A DNA stretch of 64,000 nucleotides, taken from the NCBI RefSeq assembly GCF_004570865.1, contig NZ_SPQS01000022.1, positions 58,484-122,483 on the forward strand, written 5' to 3'. The number at the start of each line of letters is the position of its first letter. Positions within the stretch are counted from its first letter, which is position 1. Below are positions 9,375 through 18,990 of this stretch, one piece after another. The stretch comes from Bradyrhizobium frederickii. GTDB lineage: Bacteria; Pseudomonadota; Alphaproteobacteria; Rhizobiales; Xanthobacteraceae. Below the pieces are notes generated by a model. The model worked only from the letters and a program-made list of their open reading frames with translations. It did no database searches and was not told where the DNA came from. Both the position numbers and the translations under genes were made by a program.

Positions 9375-10226
9375 ATGAGCGAAGCGAACCAGGAAGGTCA
9401 TAAGGAGCCCATTGAGGCGGGGCCCAAGGGCCACGAGGCCTGCGGGCACGATGAAGTCAAAGCCCTGCACGATATCGAGGAGGCCAAGGCTGACATCGAC
9501 AAGGCCAAGGACGAGATCCAGCACGGCATGCAGGACCTGGACGCGGCCGAGCACAAGCTCGAAGCTGCCGAGGAGGAGCTTGAAGAGGCCCACCACCATC
9601 CGAAAATCATCCATTTCTCGGTGGACGGTGAGGATTACGAGACAGAGCAACGCAAGTGGACTCCGAACGAGATCATCAAGGAGTTCTCGGGTCTGGATGT
9701 CGCGACGCACTATCTCGTCGAGACCGATCCCCACCACCAGGCCAACTTTCAAGGCAAGGGCGACGTCCCGTTCAGATTGCACGATCACGCCAGCTTCCAG
9801 GTGATCTCGGTCGGTCCCGCTCCAGTTTCCGATGGGACTGCAAGAACCGGGGTGCCCTGCTTCATCGCGGGTCTGAAATCGCTCGGTTTCAATCCCGCGA
9901 TTGCACCCGGCAAGACCGAACATGTTTACTTCGACTACGAAATTCCGACCGGCAAATTCGCCGGGCAGCAGATCAAGCTGGGTCTGGTGGTACCGGGGGA
10001 CTTCCCGATGACATCGCCTAGGGGAGTCCACGTATCCCCCAGGTTTTATCCCAACCAGGGCGGAGGCGAACATCCGAGGGGCGGCATTCACGACAGCGCC
10101 GACTTTCAGAACGCGTTGGGTGGTGAATGGCAATACTGGTCTCGCCCTTACAAGAACTGGGGCGCCGCGAAGAAGGCGGTGGCTACCTACATGAGCCACG
10201 TCTGGAAACTATGGGACACGCAATGA
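9375..10226 (+). CDS. multiubiquitin-domain / E2-like (Prok-E2 family E) fusion protein
   Basis: A 283-aa modifier-enzyme fusion. Residues 1-75 are His/Glu-rich with a heptad-like helix (about 28-73). Residues ~75-145 form a beta-grasp multiubiquitin domain (KIIHFSVDGEDYE, WTPNEIIKEFSGL, HDHASFQVISVG). Residues ~150-283 match the prokaryotic E2-like family E: GVPCFIAGLKSLG, VYFDYEIPTGKFAG, VPGDFPMTSPRG, HPRGGIHDS, WQYWSRPYKNW. Only two Cys are present (near residues 23 and 156), and neither is in the usual E2 catalytic position after the HPxG-like loop. A thioester role is therefore doubtful. It overlaps the JAB-E1 gene by ATGA. Domain calls follow the Burroughs/Aravind families; the biological role (defence or regulation) is inference. 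Confidence 0.85.
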   Translation: MSEANQEGHKEPIEAGPKGHEACGHDEVKALHDIEEAKADIDKAKDEIQHGMQDLDAAEHKLEAAEEELEEAHHHPKIIHFSVDGEDYETEQRKWTPNEIIKEFSGLDVATHYLVETDPHHQANFQGKGDVPFRLHDHASFQVISVGPAPVSDGTARTGVPCFIAGLKSLGFNPAIAPGKTEHVYFDYEIPTGKFAGQQIKLGLVVPGDFPMTSPRGVHVSPRFYPNQGGGEHPRGGIHDSADFQNALGGEWQYWSRPYKNWGAAKKAVATYMSHVWKLWDTQ

Positions 10227-11716
10227 CAAGGGCCGTCCGGAGTGCGGCCATGTCCGAGGCGGTCGACGCGTTAGCGCGACGTCACCTGTTACGCGCCGAC
10301 CGCCAGGAAGATCTCTGCTTCGCGCTCTGGCACCCGAGCACAGGGCAGACGCGGACGACCGCTCTGGTTGAACGGCTGATCTTACCGCGCGAAGGCGAAC
10401 GGAACGTCCACGGCAACGCCAGCTTCGAATCCCACTATTTCACCCGAGCCCTTTCGGAAGCCGCGGAGGCTGGCGCAGGTCTCGCGCTCATGCACAGTCA
10501 CCCGGGCGGCCTGGCATGGCAGGGCATGAGTCCGGATGACATCAACACCGAGCAGGGTCATGCAGCCGCCGTCTACGGCGCCACGAAGTTTCCCTTCGTG
10601 GGCTTCACGGTCGCAAGCGATGGAGCCTGGAGCGCCAGATTCTGGGAACGCACGGCACCGCGCCAGTACGCAAGGCAGGACTGCACCACCGTCCGCGTGG
10701 TTGGAGAAAAACTTCGCTCAACGTTCATGGAGGCTCTCGCGCCGGTCCCACGCGGGACAGATGCGCAGATACGAACGATCTCTGCGTGGGGCAGGAAGAA
10801 GCAGGCCGATCTCGCGCGGCTTCGGGTTGGCATCGTCGGAGCGGGCAGTGTGGGCGCCTTCATCGCCGAGGGCATGGCCCGTACCGGAATTGAAGACGTT
10901 ACGGTGGTTGATTTCGACAGGATCGAGGCCAAGAATCTGGACCGCCTCCTCTACGCGAAGCGAAGCAATGTCGGGGTGCTGAAGGCGGAAGCATTGGCGG
11001 GACACTTAGGCGAATGCGCAACGGCAGCACGATTCAACGCCCTGCCGGTCGTGGCGGCTGTCTATGAGGACGCCGGCTTTCGCGCCGCGCTGGATTGCAA
11101 TGTCCTGTTCTCCTGCGTCGACCGCCCTTGGGGAAGGCATGTCCTCAATTTGATTGCCTATGCTCACCTGATTCCTGTCATTGATGGCGGAATATCAGTG
11201 CGCACGAACCGACAGGAGGAATTGGCCGCCGCTGACTGGCGCGCACATACAGTCACCGTGGGACATCAATGTATGCAGTGCATCGGCCAGTACGATGCTG
11301 GGCTTGTTCAGCTGGAACGGGAGGGTTACCTGGACGACCCGACCTACATCCAGGGATTGGACAAGGGCCACCCGCTGAAAGCTCGCGAAAACGTTTTCGC
11401 CTTCTCGATGTCCTGCGCGAGTCTTCAGACGCTTCAGATGCTGGCGATGGTTCTCGATCCTCTTGGCCGATCGAACCCCGGTCAGCAGCTCTATCATTTC
11501 GTAGGCAGCTTCATGGAGCCGAGCCAACACGGGAAATGCAGCCCCGAATGTCTCTTTGCCGATATCGTCGCACTGGGGGATCACTGCGGGTTTGAGGTGA
11601 CTGGCGCACCTCCTGCGAACAGAGACCATGTCCCAGAGAAGTTGCCTGAGCGGGTGCCAAGCCCGAGCCTGTTCCAGCGAATCTCTCGCGCAGCCAAACG
11701 CCTTTTCATCGGCTGA
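10223..11716 (+). CDS. JAB deubiquitinase-like / ThiF E1-like fusion protein
   Basis: A 497-aa two-domain enzyme. The N-terminal ~190 residues are a JAB/JAMM zinc peptidase, with Glu in SFESHYF and MHSHPGG followed by SPDD, which completes H-x-H...S-x-x-D. From about residue 200, LRVGIVGAGSVGAF begins an E1/ThiF adenylation domain, followed by VVDFDRIEAKNLDR and VLFSCVDRP. CMQC may hold a structural zinc with a later Cys pair. One polypeptide thus has parts for trimming and for activating a ubiquitin-like protein. The start at 10223 overlaps the stop of the multiubiquitin/E2 gene (ATGA). A longer frame to 10127 exists but lies inside that gene. Known for polyubiquitin-E2-JAB-E1 operons; substrate unknown. 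Confidence 0.88.
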   Translation: MTRAVRSAAMSEAVDALARRHLLRADRQEDLCFALWHPSTGQTRTTALVERLILPREGERNVHGNASFESHYFTRALSEAAEAGAGLALMHSHPGGLAWQGMSPDDINTEQGHAAAVYGATKFPFVGFTVASDGAWSARFWERTAPRQYARQDCTTVRVVGEKLRSTFMEALAPVPRGTDAQIRTISAWGRKKQADLARLRVGIVGAGSVGAFIAEGMARTGIEDVTVVDFDRIEAKNLDRLLYAKRSNVGVLKAEALAGHLGECATAARFNALPVVAAVYEDAGFRAALDCNVLFSCVDRPWGRHVLNLIAYAHLIPVIDGGISVRTNRQEELAAADWRAHTVTVGHQCMQCIGQYDAGLVQLEREGYLDDPTYIQGLDKGHPLKARENVFAFSMSCASLQTLQMLAMVLDPLGRSNPGQQLYHFVGSFMEPSQHGKCSPECLFADIVALGDHCGFEVTGAPPANRDHVPEKLPERVPSPSLFQRISRAAKRLFIG

Positions 11717-11732
11717 TAAGTTAACCCCAGTC

Positions 11733-12122
11733 ATGCGCTTCGGCCTTCCAGCAAATACAGACACGTTCGAGATACCGGACGATTGGTGGCAATTCGCCGA
11801 AATGGAACGCTTCCAGCCCGGTCCGGGAGGCTACTACCCGTACCAGGTGCGAGCCGGGAATGACGTGGACGTGGTACCTCTCGCCGACGTGGCGCCGCCT
11901 CAACGCAATCCCGGCGTACCCATGCTTAAGAAGTTCAAGCTGGTCCCGATACTCCTCGCATTCCAATCTCCCGAGTGCGCGCTCCCTCCGGTCGAGGTCT
12001 ACCACGCCAGGTCGGGCCCATACCGCTTCACGGTCCACAATGGCTTCCATCGGTTCTACGGTTCAGTAGCAGCGGGATACGTGTACTTGCCGGTCCTCGT
12101 CCGCGAGCCGCTTGACCTTTGA
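11733..12122 (+). CDS. small ParB/sulfiredoxin-like protein linked to the ubiquitin-like operon
   Basis: A 129-aa protein starting 17 bases after the JAB-E1 stop. The arrangement VVPLADVAPPQRN, then LLAF, LPPVEVY, YRFTVHNGFHRFYGSVAAG and PVLV resembles the ParB/sulfiredoxin-like fold, in which a GHHR-type turn precedes a helix. Here the turn is NGFHRFYGS. No partner CTPase or HTH domain is present. Proteins of this type accompany some prokaryotic ubiquitin-like operons. It could be a target, nuclease effector or specificity factor; I cannot choose. The fold call rests on motif pattern only. Same-strand spacing supports operon membership. Confidence 0.65.
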   Translation: MRFGLPANTDTFEIPDDWWQFAEMERFQPGPGGYYPYQVRAGNDVDVVPLADVAPPQRNPGVPMLKKFKLVPILLAFQSPECALPPVEVYHARSGPYRFTVHNGFHRFYGSVAAGYVYLPVLVREPLDL

Positions 12123-12177
12123 CGAGGCTCGCCGCCATCGTGCCAGCCTCTTGCCAATATCCAGGTGACCATACAAG

Positions 12178-13441
12178 ATGACATTGGATGCCGCATTGGG
12201 GGGCACAATGGTTGCACCATCCGCCGATCCTGCTTGGATCATCACTCTCGTTCACGGCACCTGGGGACGCGGGTTCTTCAGTCTGGATAAGCCGACCAAG
12301 TCTCCACGTTGGTTTGAGGCGGGTTCGGAATTCCGGCATCACCTAAGCATTGAGTTGGAAACCCTGGGCATTCCTGCCCCGCATTTTGAAGTCTGCAAAT
12401 GGTCCGGTTCGAACTCGATTGCTGCGAGAGAAAGCGCAGCGCGCCAGCTCGCGGACCAGCTCGAATCGCAACAGCGGTTGAATCCAGGCAGGAGGCAGCT
12501 TGTCATCGCACATAGCCACGGCGGTAACGTTGCGGTGCGTGCGACCACGCATCTCAAGAGTACCGATAAGCACATTCTGGTCGCGACGCTTGCGACACCG
12601 TTTATCGAGATTTTTCCGCGCTCAAGCATACTTTCGCCGAGTCCAGTTCTGACGTTTGTCTATCTTGCTGCCAATGTAATGCTTGGCGTCTTCCCGTTCC
12701 TTTTCCTGACAGGCATCATTAAGCCCCTGACGCAATTCTGGCTGGTGCTTTATGGTCCGCTGGCGCTCATCGCCATTGTCGCCCACTTCTTTTTTAACTC
12801 CACTCGCCAGAAGAAAAAGAGAGACAGGCTGGGTAAGCAGCTCGTACAGCACACATCTCACGAGGGACTAACCCCAACACAAGTCTGACCTTCTCATACT
12901 GCGAGGCATCGATGACGAGGCCACCCTATCAATCGCTGCTGGCGCATTGGGCCGGAGGCTCGCCTCATTCAATTCGAATCTGATGGAGGCTATCGGTGAA
13001 GGCGTACGGTGGATCTTTTTTCTTGTGTGTCTTCCGGTGCTAGGAATCTTCGCCTTTCCGAAGGCGTTGGTGGACAGCTTTATGCACAGCTTCTTCCTGC
13101 CCGCATCTTACATATTCTTTGGCGTCATAGCTGTTGTCTCACTAGCCATTCTCCTGTCAAACGCGATAGCGGCCATGTGCCTTGCCGTCTACGGAAAGGA
13201 ACTGTTCATGAGTTCTGCCAATCCACAGGTAAGCACCAACTCTGCCCCCGATTGTCCAGGGCCGATTGCCATACACACCTTAACCCGCAATGAACTCAGG
13301 TCACCCGGTGGATTTCGTCACTTTATTTATAACGAACCCGGTTGCGCGGAATACGTCGTGAGATGGGCAGCCGCACGCATCGCCGGCAAGCACTACGTCG
13401 ATATTCTCGTGTACGGCGAGGTTCAAGGCCGACACGACTGA
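12178..13441 (+). pseudogene. membrane-linked alpha/beta hydrolase, frameshifted
   Basis: Codes for a lipase-like hydrolase in two frames. The first part, 12178-12888, has LVHGTWGRGFF (oxyanion region) and VIAHSHGGNVAV (nucleophile Ser), then hydrophobic segments VLTFVYLAANVMLGVFPFLF and FWLVLYGPLALIAIVA. It ends in TPTQV-stop. The +1 frame continues at once as LLILRGIDDEATLSIAAG, then GRRLASFNSNLMEA and two more membrane segments, to 13441. A single indel near 12884 joins them, giving a protein of ~420 aa. It follows the ubiquitin-like operon by 55 bases on the same strand. If the frameshift is a sequence error the gene would be intact. Confidence 0.65.
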
Positions 13442-13651
13442 AATATCCAGAGGATTCGGCGCTCATAGGTTGCTTGAATGAGTCCAACGAGCAACCGACG
13501 AGTTAAGCGGCAAACGACCGAAATTGTTGGTCGGCCGATTATCACTGCAGGCCTGCCTCGATGCACGGCAAGTTTGGGAAACTGGGCCTGAAGTGCGCCA
13601 TGCGAAGCGTTGATTTCTGACCAAGTGAACCGTCCGCAACCCAAGGCGAAC

Positions 13652-14517
13652 TCAAACACCAATCTTTCTGCAATAGTCGTTATTGGGTTGCTGTTTCCCA
13701 ATAAGCTTGGCGGGTAGCCAAAACCTGTGCACCTTACCTTGGTGACACCAGAGATCGCCGACTTTGACGGCCTCATTTCTGTCTAGAAGACGATAGCCCG
13801 GCAGGAAATCATATCCGACCGTCGCGTACGTTTTGAACTGCTGCCAGAACGTTATTTCATACAGTGCAGACCGCTTGTCTCCGTCGAGCACGGCGCGGCG
13901 TATTTCTAGACCCTTCTCGCGTTTGATTCTTTGCCCGCCTTGTCAAGCAACTCCTTGACTACCTTCGCTGCCTCGTCCTCAGCGATGAAGGTTTCAATCT
14001 TGTAGGGAGCTTCAATGAACTGCCCATCCTCGCGATAAGCCAGCCCTCGCACTATCTTCTCGGTCATCGCGTCAAAGCTCGCGCGGGGAATATTGATAGC
14101 AAGCTGTTCGGTCTTCGGCCGCCCCCAACGTTCGCCGAGCCCTGGCATGATCTGGCCTTCCGGGATTGCCTCCCCCTTGAACATCTCTGCAAGCATCTTC
14201 TTGCCTCGGGCCGCTCGCGCGGCCGCGTCCTTCTCATCCCGACCGGCCTTGGGGTCCATTGCCCTCAAAGCGGCGTCGGCCAGGCCTTGCGATGCTTCGT
14301 GCTTGGTGTCGAGCGCAAGAGCGACGCGATTCAGCAGATCACCTTCGATCTTGCTGAAGCGCTGGTTGCAGCCGAAGCAGCTTGGAAATGTCCACCTCTC
14401 CAGGGTTTCTGGCGTTGCATAAGGATACCAGGCCTTCGGAAACATATGGTCCGACGTAAGTTCAACGCCTTCCTTCACGCAGTGGACGCACTTTCCGATC
14501 TCCCTCTTTTTCGCCAT
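13652..14517 (-). pseudogene. HNH endonuclease-like gene with 3' frameshift
   Basis: The start at 14517 gives MAKKREIGKCVHCVKEG and LTSDHMFPKAWYP, then FPSCFGCNQRFSKIEGDL. This is a CxxC...DH...CxxCN...E pattern of an HNH nuclease with a structural zinc. The frame stops at 13906 after KESNARRV. The next frame carries a natural-looking continuation (GLEIRRAVLDGDKRSALYEI, FWQQFKTYATVGYDFLPGYR) to 13652, so one indel near 13930 splits a ~288-aa protein. The catalytic part is complete in the first piece. It is divergent from the DUF2235 lipase gene at 14826. Nuclease activity is inferred from the motif. Confidence 0.65.
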
Positions 14518-14679
14518 GTGCTCTGCCGCTCCTGAATGGGAGCGTCCGTATAGCACACCCGCTGACGTTGTGCTCTGCAATAGCCGCGGAGCGCCGAGGG
14601 CCAGCGCCTCCTATTCGTCCAGATCACCAAGTCCATCCGACCAAAGAAAAGCATTCTGGCGCCGTCCTATTTCGTCTCA

Positions 14680-14727
14680 GGCCCATCTCCAGTTGCGCGT
14701 CTGTCCCCAAAGCACTGCGAGAAGGCG
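14680..14727. repeat. diverged repeat copy A
   Basis: A ~50-base stretch matching 21570-21620 with the identical core GTTGCGCGTCTGTCCCCAA and similar flanks (GCCCA..TCTCC before, CACTGCGAGAAGGCGGG after). Similarity extends weakly ~25 bases further upstream (TGGCGC..TC). Both copies are in the same orientation and lie 100-170 bases before plus-strand genes. It may be a shared upstream regulatory region or relic of a mobile element. Confidence 0.5.
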
Positions 14728-14825
14728 GGCTCCGGAATTTGATAGAACGACTATCAGAGGTTGAAATCTTCCCGGCACCTGTTACGCTTACGCATTCACT
14801 TTATCTTTTCAGGGAGGGCGCTCGC

Positions 14826-17087
14826 ATGGCCAGCCCCAAGATCATTATCCTGTCCGACGGCACCGGGAATGCCGCCTCAAGCGTCTGGCGCACGAACGTC
14901 TGGCGGATGTTCCAGGCGCTCGACCTGCAAGGCAACAGCCAGGCCGCGAAATACGACGATGGCGTGGGCACCTCGTCCTTCGTTCCGCTCGCTGTGCTGG
15001 GCGGCGCATTCGGATACGGCCTCAAGCGCAACATCCTCGACGCCTACAAGTTCATCTGCCGCAACTACGATCACCAGAGCCATTCAAAGATCTACCTCTT
15101 CGGCTTCAGCCGTGGCGCGTTCACCGTGCGCGTCCTCGGCGCGCTCATTCTTCAGCAGGGCTTGGTTGTGGCGGATACCGAAGCGGAGCTGCACAACGGC
15201 GCGGTCGAGGCTTACAGGGCCTACCGGGCAAAGGGCTACCACTCGATCTTGCGGATCGAGGTGCTCTTCCGCGCCTTGCGCGACTACGTCCTGGTGCCGG
15301 TGCTCGACCTTTTGCAAGGCAACAAGCCCTACGCCAAGATCGTCCGCAAGGACATCCCATCCATAGAGTTCGTCGGTGTGTGGGACACGGTCGCGGCCTA
15401 CGGCCTGCCCATGGACGAGATGACGCGCGGCGTCAGCAACTGGATCTGGCCCCTTGAGCTTCCGAACCGGGTCTTGAGCCAACGCGTCAAATGCGCAAGG
15501 CACGCGCTTGCGCTCGACGATGAGCGGACGACCTTCCATCCCGTGCTCTGGACCGAGGAAGGCGAATCCAAGCCAGCGGTCCCCACCACCATTGACGACG
15601 AGCGCCTGGTCCAGGTCTGGTTCGTCGGCATGCACGCGAACGTGGGCGGAGGTTATCCCGACGATGCCGTATCGTTCGTACCGCTGTCCTGGCTTGTCGA
15701 CGAGTCGATCAAGCGTGGTCTCGTTTTCAAGGAGGCCCCCTTCGCAGACCCCGACTCCATTAAGCTGATCAGTTCAGCGCAGGATAAGGACGGCCGCCTC
15801 TATGACTCGCGTTCCGGCCTCGGCTCCTACTATCGCTATGGCCCGCGGAAGGTCTCTGACCTGTGCAATGACCCGTATGTCGGCGTCAGCGTCAAGTTGC
15901 CGAAGATCCACGAAAGTGTGTTCGACCGTATCGACAGCGGCTGCAATGCCTATGCTCCGATCGGCTTGCCGCCGGAGTACCTCATGGTTTCCCGCAACGG
16001 CAAGCTCACGCCGCTCGGGCCGACGACATTCGAGACGCCAGCAGGTGCGACCGCCCGCTTTGCGGCACAGGAAAAGCTCTGGAATTTCGTCTGGATGCGT
16101 CGGCTGGCGTATTTCGCCACCCTGGCCGCCACGCTGCATCTTGCGGCGTTCTGGCTTTTCCACGACCGCATCAAGGAGCATGAGTTCGAGTCACCGATCC
16201 GGATGGTCTCCGAAGCCGTGCGGTTCATCGAGTCTTTCCTGCCGAAATCATTTCACTGGTGGACGGACTGGTACGCCGCGAACCCCGAATGGTTCGCCGG
16301 CGGCGTCGTCGCCGTGATCATCCTTATGGTTCTTGGCGGCAGCCTTAGCAGCAAAATCAAGGACCGGATGCGCCTGCTCTGGCGAGACCGGGCGGCGCCG
16401 GTGCCGCTCTCTGGCCTGATGCACGACGCCATCTACGCGTTCAGGACCCACCCGCTCTATCAGTTTGTCATCCGCGCCGCGAAGCGGCACGTCCTGCCCC
16501 TGTTTTTGGTGGTGGTGATGGTCTGGTTCGGCGCGACGGTCGCGAGCCATTTCCTGTTCAACGTCGCGGACTCGATGGGTGCATTCTGCATAGGCACGGC
16601 AGAGGCCAGGCTTATCCCGGTCAACAAGGGCATCGACCAGGACAGCGCGGACTTCGCGACGTCGGCGATCTGTGCGCCAACAGGCCTGAAGGTCTTTTCC
16701 GGCCGCTCGTATGAGATCAGGATCGCGGTCACAGAGCCTTGGACCGACGCCGAGCGGCCGACCACACCAGGTGGCTTCCGGACCTCCACCATAGAGCTTG
16801 CCAACCGGTGGAAGTTTCGCGGTGCGATATTCCTCCGTCGCATCCTGTTCAGACCCTGGTACCGCATCATCGCGCGGGTGGGCGAGACCGGCGTGGACGA
16901 GTATTTCCTTGACCCCATCCCGCTTCCGAACACGACTCCGCAAACGTACAAGGCAACGTTCAAGGCTGCACGCAGCGGTGAGCTCTTTCTGTACGTCAAC
17001 GACGCGGTGATCGGCCTGCCATGGCTCAGCGACACGTTTTACCCGAACAACGGAGGCAAAGCCAAGGTGACCGTGAAATTGTTGTGA
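14826..17087 (+). CDS. DUF2235 (Tle1-like) phospholipase with C-terminal membrane segments
   Basis: A 753-aa predicted lipase. MASPKIIILSDGTGNAASS opens the DUF2235 domain; YLFGFSRGAFTVR is the nucleophile elbow (GFSRG), FVGVWDTVAAYG and MHANVGGGYPDD carry the other conserved acidic/His positions. After ~residue 420 there are hydrophobic segments (about FATLAATLHLAAFWLF, GVVAVIILMVLGG, VLPLFLVVVMVWFGATVA) and a C-terminal beta-rich region. The ATG at 14826 follows AGGGAGG; upstream in-frame codons lack similarity. Family members include type VI secretion phospholipase effectors, but no VgrG, PAAR or immunity gene is visible beside it. A broken relative lies at 5890-7089. Confidence 0.85.
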   Translation: MASPKIIILSDGTGNAASSVWRTNVWRMFQALDLQGNSQAAKYDDGVGTSSFVPLAVLGGAFGYGLKRNILDAYKFICRNYDHQSHSKIYLFGFSRGAFTVRVLGALILQQGLVVADTEAELHNGAVEAYRAYRAKGYHSILRIEVLFRALRDYVLVPVLDLLQGNKPYAKIVRKDIPSIEFVGVWDTVAAYGLPMDEMTRGVSNWIWPLELPNRVLSQRVKCARHALALDDERTTFHPVLWTEEGESKPAVPTTIDDERLVQVWFVGMHANVGGGYPDDAVSFVPLSWLVDESIKRGLVFKEAPFADPDSIKLISSAQDKDGRLYDSRSGLGSYYRYGPRKVSDLCNDPYVGVSVKLPKIHESVFDRIDSGCNAYAPIGLPPEYLMVSRNGKLTPLGPTTFETPAGATARFAAQEKLWNFVWMRRLAYFATLAATLHLAAFWLFHDRIKEHEFESPIRMVSEAVRFIESFLPKSFHWWTDWYAANPEWFAGGVVAVIILMVLGGSLSSKIKDRMRLLWRDRAAPVPLSGLMHDAIYAFRTHPLYQFVIRAAKRHVLPLFLVVVMVWFGATVASHFLFNVADSMGAFCIGTAEARLIPVNKGIDQDSADFATSAICAPTGLKVFSGRSYEIRIAVTEPWTDAERPTTPGGFRTSTIELANRWKFRGAIFLRRILFRPWYRIIARVGETGVDEYFLDPIPLPNTTPQTYKATFKAARSGELFLYVNDAVIGLPWLSDTFYPNNGGKAKVTVKLL

Positions 17088-17111
17088 GGCAATCAGACCC
17101 CACAGTGTTGG

Positions 17112-18761
17112 CTAGTCCGACGTCCGGGCGAAGAACCTTCGACGGATGGAACGTTCGGTGTTGCCAAAGTAGTCGCGCCACCAGTCACCGGTCTCAAGCG
17201 GTTTCGGCGGCGTCTTGCGCCACTTGAGCGACTCCCGGAAGGTGTGGTGCGTGTACAGCCGCATGAACTCTCCGAGATAGATGTCGGCCACGCGCGTATT
17301 GCCCCGGATCACCAGCATGTTCTCGTCGTTGTCCGTCGTGGAGGCGTCGCTGAAGTTGGCAGAACCCGCGACCACGATGGGATCGTCGGTCAAAGGATCG
17401 ACGAGCATGAACTTGTTGTGCACGTAGCGAACGTTGGTGTTGAGGCCGGTCAGCCGCTCCTTCACCCAGCCATCGTATTTGTTGGAACGGATGAAATCGC
17501 CGATGGCGAACGTGTTCTCCGGCATCGCCCTCAGCGCCTGGATGTCCTTCAGCTCCTTGGTTTTCTCGGGGCCATCCTTCATAGGCCGCGTGGCTTTCTC
17601 CAGCAACGCGAGCCTGAACTGAGCATTGTTCTCGCGGTAAACCTCCTTCCAGATCTTGTTCATGCCGAAGGCAAAGGTCATCATGAGCCCTTCCTTTGCC
17701 CCTTTTGCCAGTGTGGCATACCACTGAAGCGCCGCCAGGTCGTTTCGGGGACTGAACACAGGCGTCACGCCCTTGGGCAGTTTTCCCTTCGGAAGCGGGG
17801 TCATCAACTCGACCTCGTTCCGCTCGGCCGGCGTTTCCGGGTCTTTCGCCAGCAACTCCCAATACTCCAGGAATTTGGCCGCGACGTCCTTGTCCTCGAC
17901 CAGGTGGCCTACGTTCGAATGGCCGAAGATGCCGCCGTCCGAGAAATTGGTGCCGCCGGTCCACACAGAGACCGGCTTCTTGTTGTGCATCCGCACCATG
18001 AACTTGTTGTGCGAGATGTATGACTTGCCCTCGGTGCGCGGGATGCAGAACGAACCTATCCCTGCCGTCTTGATCGCTTGCTGGTTCTTCCTGCCGGGCT
18101 TTGCTCCCCGCTTGTCGTAAACCACCTTGACGTCGACCCCGCGCTTCTTCGCGGCCTTAAGAAGCTTGAGGAAGTCGGGGTAGTGGAATTCGTATGCTGC
18201 GATGCGAAGTCCGTCGCCCTTCTTGCAGGAATTGACGAACGCCTCAATTGCCTCGTACAGCCCGCGGGACAGCCAAATCCAGGCCTGCCCATTGGGGACG
18301 TTCTTGGGACTTTTGTCGCCGAACCTCGCGACATAGGCCTGGGAGCCGGCAACGCCCCGGTTGAAGTAAACGTCCTCGTCGCCGCCCTCGGGGCTTTCGG
18401 TGGAGATGTCGACGCTGACCTCCCGGAAGACCTCAAGATCCTTCGGGTCTCCCTTCAGTGCCGACACAGTGTAGGTATAGTCGTGGCCTGGCTCCGCCGT
18501 GTAGTCAGCCCACTGGAAGCTCTGAATGGGATGCTGCCGCGTCGAGTAGTGCGCCGGGGCCGGGAAGCCGGGGTCGGTCTCTGCAAACGCCTTCATGCCG
18601 GTCATATATCCGGCCTCTTCGGATGTCTGATCTACGCGGTGTATCGCGAAGCCGCGCAGCCCGGTGCACGACTGCTTCGGCAGGTTGATACCCAGCATGA
18701 CGACGTAGGTGCCCGAAACGGCGTTGACCTTCAGGCCGTTCCTCGTCCTGTTCTCTCTCAT
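17112..18761 (-). CDS. phospholipase D-like domain protein
   Basis: A 549-aa protein with two PLD-type half-sites. The first is SHNKFMVRM followed by GGTNFSDGG; it keeps His and Lys but lacks the Asp of HxK(x)4D. The second is YVHNKFMLVDPL with GSANFSDAST, a complete HKD followed by the usual GSANF. The N-terminal ~180 residues are unassigned and beta-rich. The start at 18761 is preferred over 18821 because it follows AGGGGC. The gene is convergent with the DUF2235 lipase. Substrate could be lipid or nucleic acid; PLD-fold nucleases also occur in defence islands. Confidence 0.82.
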   Translation of the reverse strand: MRENRTRNGLKVNAVSGTYVVMLGINLPKQSCTGLRGFAIHRVDQTSEEAGYMTGMKAFAETDPGFPAPAHYSTRQHPIQSFQWADYTAEPGHDYTYTVSALKGDPKDLEVFREVSVDISTESPEGGDEDVYFNRGVAGSQAYVARFGDKSPKNVPNGQAWIWLSRGLYEAIEAFVNSCKKGDGLRIAAYEFHYPDFLKLLKAAKKRGVDVKVVYDKRGAKPGRKNQQAIKTAGIGSFCIPRTEGKSYISHNKFMVRMHNKKPVSVWTGGTNFSDGGIFGHSNVGHLVEDKDVAAKFLEYWELLAKDPETPAERNEVELMTPLPKGKLPKGVTPVFSPRNDLAALQWYATLAKGAKEGLMMTFAFGMNKIWKEVYRENNAQFRLALLEKATRPMKDGPEKTKELKDIQALRAMPENTFAIGDFIRSNKYDGWVKERLTGLNTNVRYVHNKFMLVDPLTDDPIVVAGSANFSDASTTDNDENMLVIRGNTRVADIYLGEFMRLYTHHTFRESLKWRKTPPKPLETGDWWRDYFGNTERSIRRRFFARTSD

Positions 18762-18990
18762 GGATGCCCCTGAAATCGCTGAATGAAAATGACCGGGCGG
18801 ATGACGAGAGTCCGCCCGCAAAAGGGCAGCCTCCCCAGATCTCCTTCCCGATCCCTATTGATGCACACTCTGAGCCGGCGTTCAACTTTACGTTGCTCGG
18901 AAGCCTGTCATTTCTCAGCCGCGAGCTTCTTCTCTACCGCAACTTGGGGTGATAAGCTCCAGCCATATTGTCTTGGCGTGAGGTAGCCGC

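Noticed and set aside
9351..10199. 282-codon open frame on the minus strand opposite the multiubiquitin/E2 gene
   Set aside because: It mirrors the codon structure of a clear plus-strand gene with recognised domains and has no family motif of its own.
14568..14825. N-terminal extension of the DUF2235 protein
   Set aside because: No similarity to the family before MASPKIIILSDGTG, and the ATG at 14826 has a good ribosome binding site.
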